From: Roseivivax halodurans JCM 10272
GTDB lineage: Bacteria > Pseudomonadota > Alphaproteobacteria > Rhodobacterales > Rhodobacteraceae
DNA: 64,000 nucleotides
NCBI RefSeq assembly: GCF_000521785.1
Contig: NZ_JALZ01000001.1
Span: forward strand, 1-64,000
Reading direction: 5' to 3'
Part shown: piece by piece, positions 62,135-64,000 of the stretch
Numbering within the stretch: the stretch's first letter is position 1
How the letters are laid out: each line of letters starts with the position of its first letter
Notes under the pieces: generated by a model
The model's database searches: none
What the model was told of the DNA's origin: nothing
The model's input: the letters and a program-made list of their open reading frames with translations, nothing else
Made by a program: the position numbers and the translations under genes

Positions 62135-63121
62135 GTGGAGCGTTTTGCATATCTCGTCGACGAGGCCGAGCTCGGCGACGTTCGACCCGACTGGCCTGCT
62201 GGTGTTTCGGTCGCGCTATGCCTCGATGCAGAGGGCGAGGCCGGTCTCGTGCTGTTCGAGAACGGTGCCCATGACGGTCTGGCCGAACGGATTTCCGAAG
62301 CGACCGGCTGGGAAGGCGGAAGTTTTGCCGTCGCTCCGCAGATCGAGGGGTGTCCGACCCTGCGTCCGCTCTTCTCTCAGGCTCAGGACTTCCTGCACAT
62401 CGTGGCCCGCTTTGACGGGCTCGACGACATGGCGCAACGGTTCCTCCACGGGGAGGAGGCGGCACCCCTTCCTGCCCGAATGTCGCCGGAGGCACAGGTC
62501 AAGTCGCGCCTTACGCTCTCGCTGCCGCAGGGCAAGCCGGACTTCCCGGCAGGGTATCGCAGCGCCGACGAGCTTTCGGGCGGACCGATGGCCTTTGTCC
62601 AGGCTCGGATCCGCACCGCGAAGGATCGGGTTCAGGTTGTTTTGGCCCCGGAGAAGGCCGGACGGCGGACCCCGACGCATCGGGTGAGCCATGTGGGGGT
62701 CCGGGACGATCTTCGCTGCTTCGTGGTGCCGCCTGATGTTCTGGGCGACTGCAGGCCCGGTCGATCACTGATCCTGGACATCCCCGAAGAATGCTTTCCC
62801 GCAGCTCTGGCTGCATGGCTGAAAGCCAGCGACGGAGCCGCCGACGTCACGGTCACGCGCGAGGGCGTATTCGTCACGCCGGTCGTCGCCGCCGGTCTGC
62901 GCAGGCCGGCACGAAAGGGGCCGCGGGGCGCACTCCGCGCGACGCTTCTCGCCGGCGTCGCCATGGGGTTGCTGTCGGGAAGCGTCGTCTCCGCCCTCCA
63001 GGATGGAACGGAACCGCGGGACAATATCCTTGCCTACCGGTCCGCGGTCGGACATTCGGGGCTCAATGTACTTGAGAGCTTCGCTCGATCCAAGGACTCG
63101 TCAGAACAGGCCGGCAACTGA
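62135..63121 (+). CDS. Uncharacterised membrane-anchored protein between motA and motB
   Basis: The protein has 328 residues. The GTG at 62135 is preferred because GGAG lies 6 bp upstream; the frame is open from 62120 (TTG). Most of the sequence is a soluble mixed alpha/beta region. One membrane helix lies near 275-293 (ATLLAGVAMGLLSGSVV), followed by a short tail that would be periplasmic if the N-terminus is cytoplasmic. No family is recognised. Its location beside motA, mucR and motB suggests a flagellar motor role. Confidence 0.7.
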   Translation: MERFAYLVDEAELGDVRPDWPAGVSVALCLDAEGEAGLVLFENGAHDGLAERISEATGWEGGSFAVAPQIEGCPTLRPLFSQAQDFLHIVARFDGLDDMAQRFLHGEEAAPLPARMSPEAQVKSRLTLSLPQGKPDFPAGYRSADELSGGPMAFVQARIRTAKDRVQVVLAPEKAGRRTPTHRVSHVGVRDDLRCFVVPPDVLGDCRPGRSLILDIPEECFPAALAAWLKASDGAADVTVTREGVFVTPVVAAGLRRPARKGPRGALRATLLAGVAMGLLSGSVVSALQDGTEPRDNILAYRSAVGHSGLNVLESFARSKDSSEQAGN

Positions 63122-63160
63122 CAACCGTTCGATACTTTTGCGCTGAATTTTGCTCGATTA

Positions 63161-63219
63161 TATACTTGAGGACATATACTGGAACTTTATGTGACCGGTT
63201 ACGTTAACGTCCTGTTTAC
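63161..63219. promoter_or_regulatory. MucR-gene upstream region with TATACTTG and CtrA-like box
   Basis: The 307-bp gap before mucR is AT-rich around 63130-63220. It has TATACTTG (63161-63168) and TTAACGTCCTGTTTAC (63204-63219; TTAA-N7-TTTAC). MucR/Ros proteins bind TA-step-rich sites and repress their own genes, so this segment could also be an autoregulatory site. The rest of the gap has no gene. Confidence 0.4.
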
Positions 63220-63428
63220 CGGTTTGACCAATGTCTGTCTAAGGAGAGCCGTAAGAGACGCTGCGACACGCGGGTCCATGTGGTGATGTTCCGAAAGGAT
63301 CGTTGCGCATTTGTCCCGGGGCGCAAGGGGGTCGCAGAATGCGTCCGCCTGTCTTGCGAAGCATACGGCTCAGGGTGCGATGTGGTGAGAACCGCCTAAG
63401 ATCGTTCAACCCGACGGGAGAAAATCCA

Positions 63429-63872
63429 ATGAGCGTTAAGGACAGCAACGAAGGTTTGATTGCCGCTGTCGTGGCATCCTTTGCAGCCCGCCCCGACGTG
63501 ACGCCCGATGAGATCGTCGACTTGGTGCGCAAATTGCGCAGGGAGGTCGACGAGACTGCCCCGCAGGTCGATGCGCCGGCGCGGGACGTGGCGGAGCCGG
63601 CCCTGCCGATCTCCCAGGCCGTCACTCGGGACAAGGTGTACTGCCTGTGCTGCGGAAAGGGCTTCAAGATGCTCAAGCGGCACCTGGGAAGCGAGCACGG
63701 CCTGACCGAATTGCAGTACCGGCAGATGTTCGATTTGCCCGAGGACATGCCGTTGGTCGCTCCGAGCTATTCCGAGCGGAAGGCCGATTATGCGAAGCAG
63801 GCCGAGTTCGGCAAACACAAGCGTCACACATCGGGCAATCTTGCAGAAAAGACCGAAAAGATCTCCTCCTGA
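63429..63872 (+). CDS. MucR/Ros-family zinc-finger transcriptional regulator
   Basis: The protein has 147 residues from the ATG at 63429, with GGGAGA upstream. The Ros-type zinc finger is complete: Cys72, Cys75, His85 and His90 (CLCCGKGFKMLKRHLGSEH). The family represses exopolysaccharide, motility or virulence genes in alphaproteobacteria. It lies 26 bp upstream of motB in the same direction, so co-transcription is possible. Confidence 0.9.
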   Translation: MSVKDSNEGLIAAVVASFAARPDVTPDEIVDLVRKLRREVDETAPQVDAPARDVAEPALPISQAVTRDKVYCLCCGKGFKMLKRHLGSEHGLTELQYRQMFDLPEDMPLVAPSYSERKADYAKQAEFGKHKRHTSGNLAEKTEKISS

Positions 63873-63898
63873 CCTGACCGCGGACTGACAACGACACC

Positions 63899-64000
63899 AT
63901 GGCTGACGAGCACATCATCGTCCGTCGCGAGGCGGAAGAGGAGCACAGCGCCCATCACGGCGGAGGCTGGAAGGTCGCATATGCCGACTTCATGACGGCC
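63899..64000 (+). CDS. motB: Flagellar stator protein MotB (N-terminal fragment, cut by window edge)
   Basis: Only the first 34 residues are visible. The HHGGGWKVAYADFMTA segment is diagnostic, with Asp30 as the proton-binding aspartate at the start of the membrane helix. The rest, including the OmpA-like peptidoglycan-binding domain, lies beyond the window. Confidence 0.9.
   Translation, partial: MADEHIIVRREAEEEHSAHHGGGWKVAYADFMTA

Overview
The window is a GC-rich stretch of an alphaproteobacterial chromosome, most likely from the order Rhodobacterales (Roseobacter/Paracoccus relatives). The evidence is gene content: FlbT and FlaF, an FtcR-like orphan OmpR regulator, a MucR/Ros zinc-finger regulator, DUF1217 and PflI/MotE-type flagellar proteins, and TTAA-N7-(G/T)AAA boxes resembling CtrA sites. 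I saw no rRNA, tRNA, insertion sequence, prophage or CRISPR array.

Bases 1-9.7 kb are mixed housekeeping and accessory genes. They are a truncated AztD-like propeller protein, a copper-trafficking set (DUF2946 protein, a YcnI-PCuAC fusion, SCO1/SenC, a PepSY membrane protein), a YihY/BrkB membrane protein, a CspA-type cold-shock protein, a PACE efflux pump, and an HPP-CBS membrane protein. Small proteins and a strongly structured intergenic RNA candidate (about 8.70-8.83 kb) follow.

Bases 9.7-16.0 kb are one plus-strand operon: a Pot-type ABC importer (ATPase, Tat-exported binding protein, two permeases), a hydantoin/Asp/Glu-racemase-family protein, an NTF2-fold protein and a PuuE-like polysaccharide deacetylase. 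This suggests uptake and ring opening of a cyclic ureide or amide. Bases 16.0-25.4 kb hold an IclR regulator divergent from a Dpp-type peptide ABC transporter operon that ends in gamma-glutamyltransferase and an M20 metallopeptidase. This is a probable gamma-glutamyl peptide import and hydrolysis module. A 17-bp palindrome lies between the divergent genes.

Bases 25.5-64.0 kb are a nearly complete lateral/polar flagellum locus of the alphaproteobacterial type. It contains the export apparatus (fliI, fliQ, flhA, fliR, flhB, fliP, fliH, possible fliJ), rod/hook/ring genes (flgB, flgC, fliE, flgF, flgG, flgA, flgH, flgI, a short flgJ, flgE, flgD, fliK, flgK, flgL), and the MS/C-ring and motor genes (fliF, fliG, fliM, fliN, fliL, motA, motE, pflI-like, start of motB). 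Two tandem flagellins are followed by flaF, flbT and a DUF1217 gene, with an FlgN-like chaperone nearby. Regulators are an FtcR-like protein, an RpoH-like sigma factor heading a fliK-flgD operon, and MucR upstream of motB. No chemotaxis genes, fliO, fliD or fliS were seen. Genes are packed in divergent operons with stop/start overlaps, and several converge with almost no gap.

The most interesting unlabelled signals are regulatory. A 12-nt sequence occurs in both flagellin leaders at the same distance from the start codon and again, in the complementary orientation, in the loop of a hairpin at the end of flgH. A TTAACCTT-type box recurs upstream of a flagellin, flgE and the sigma factor gene. 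A CAAG(A/T)ATA octamer recurs in most intergenic promoter regions of the flagellar locus, including a tandem 10-bp repeat beside the FtcR-like gene. A perfect 10+10 palindrome sits just upstream of the sigma-factor start.
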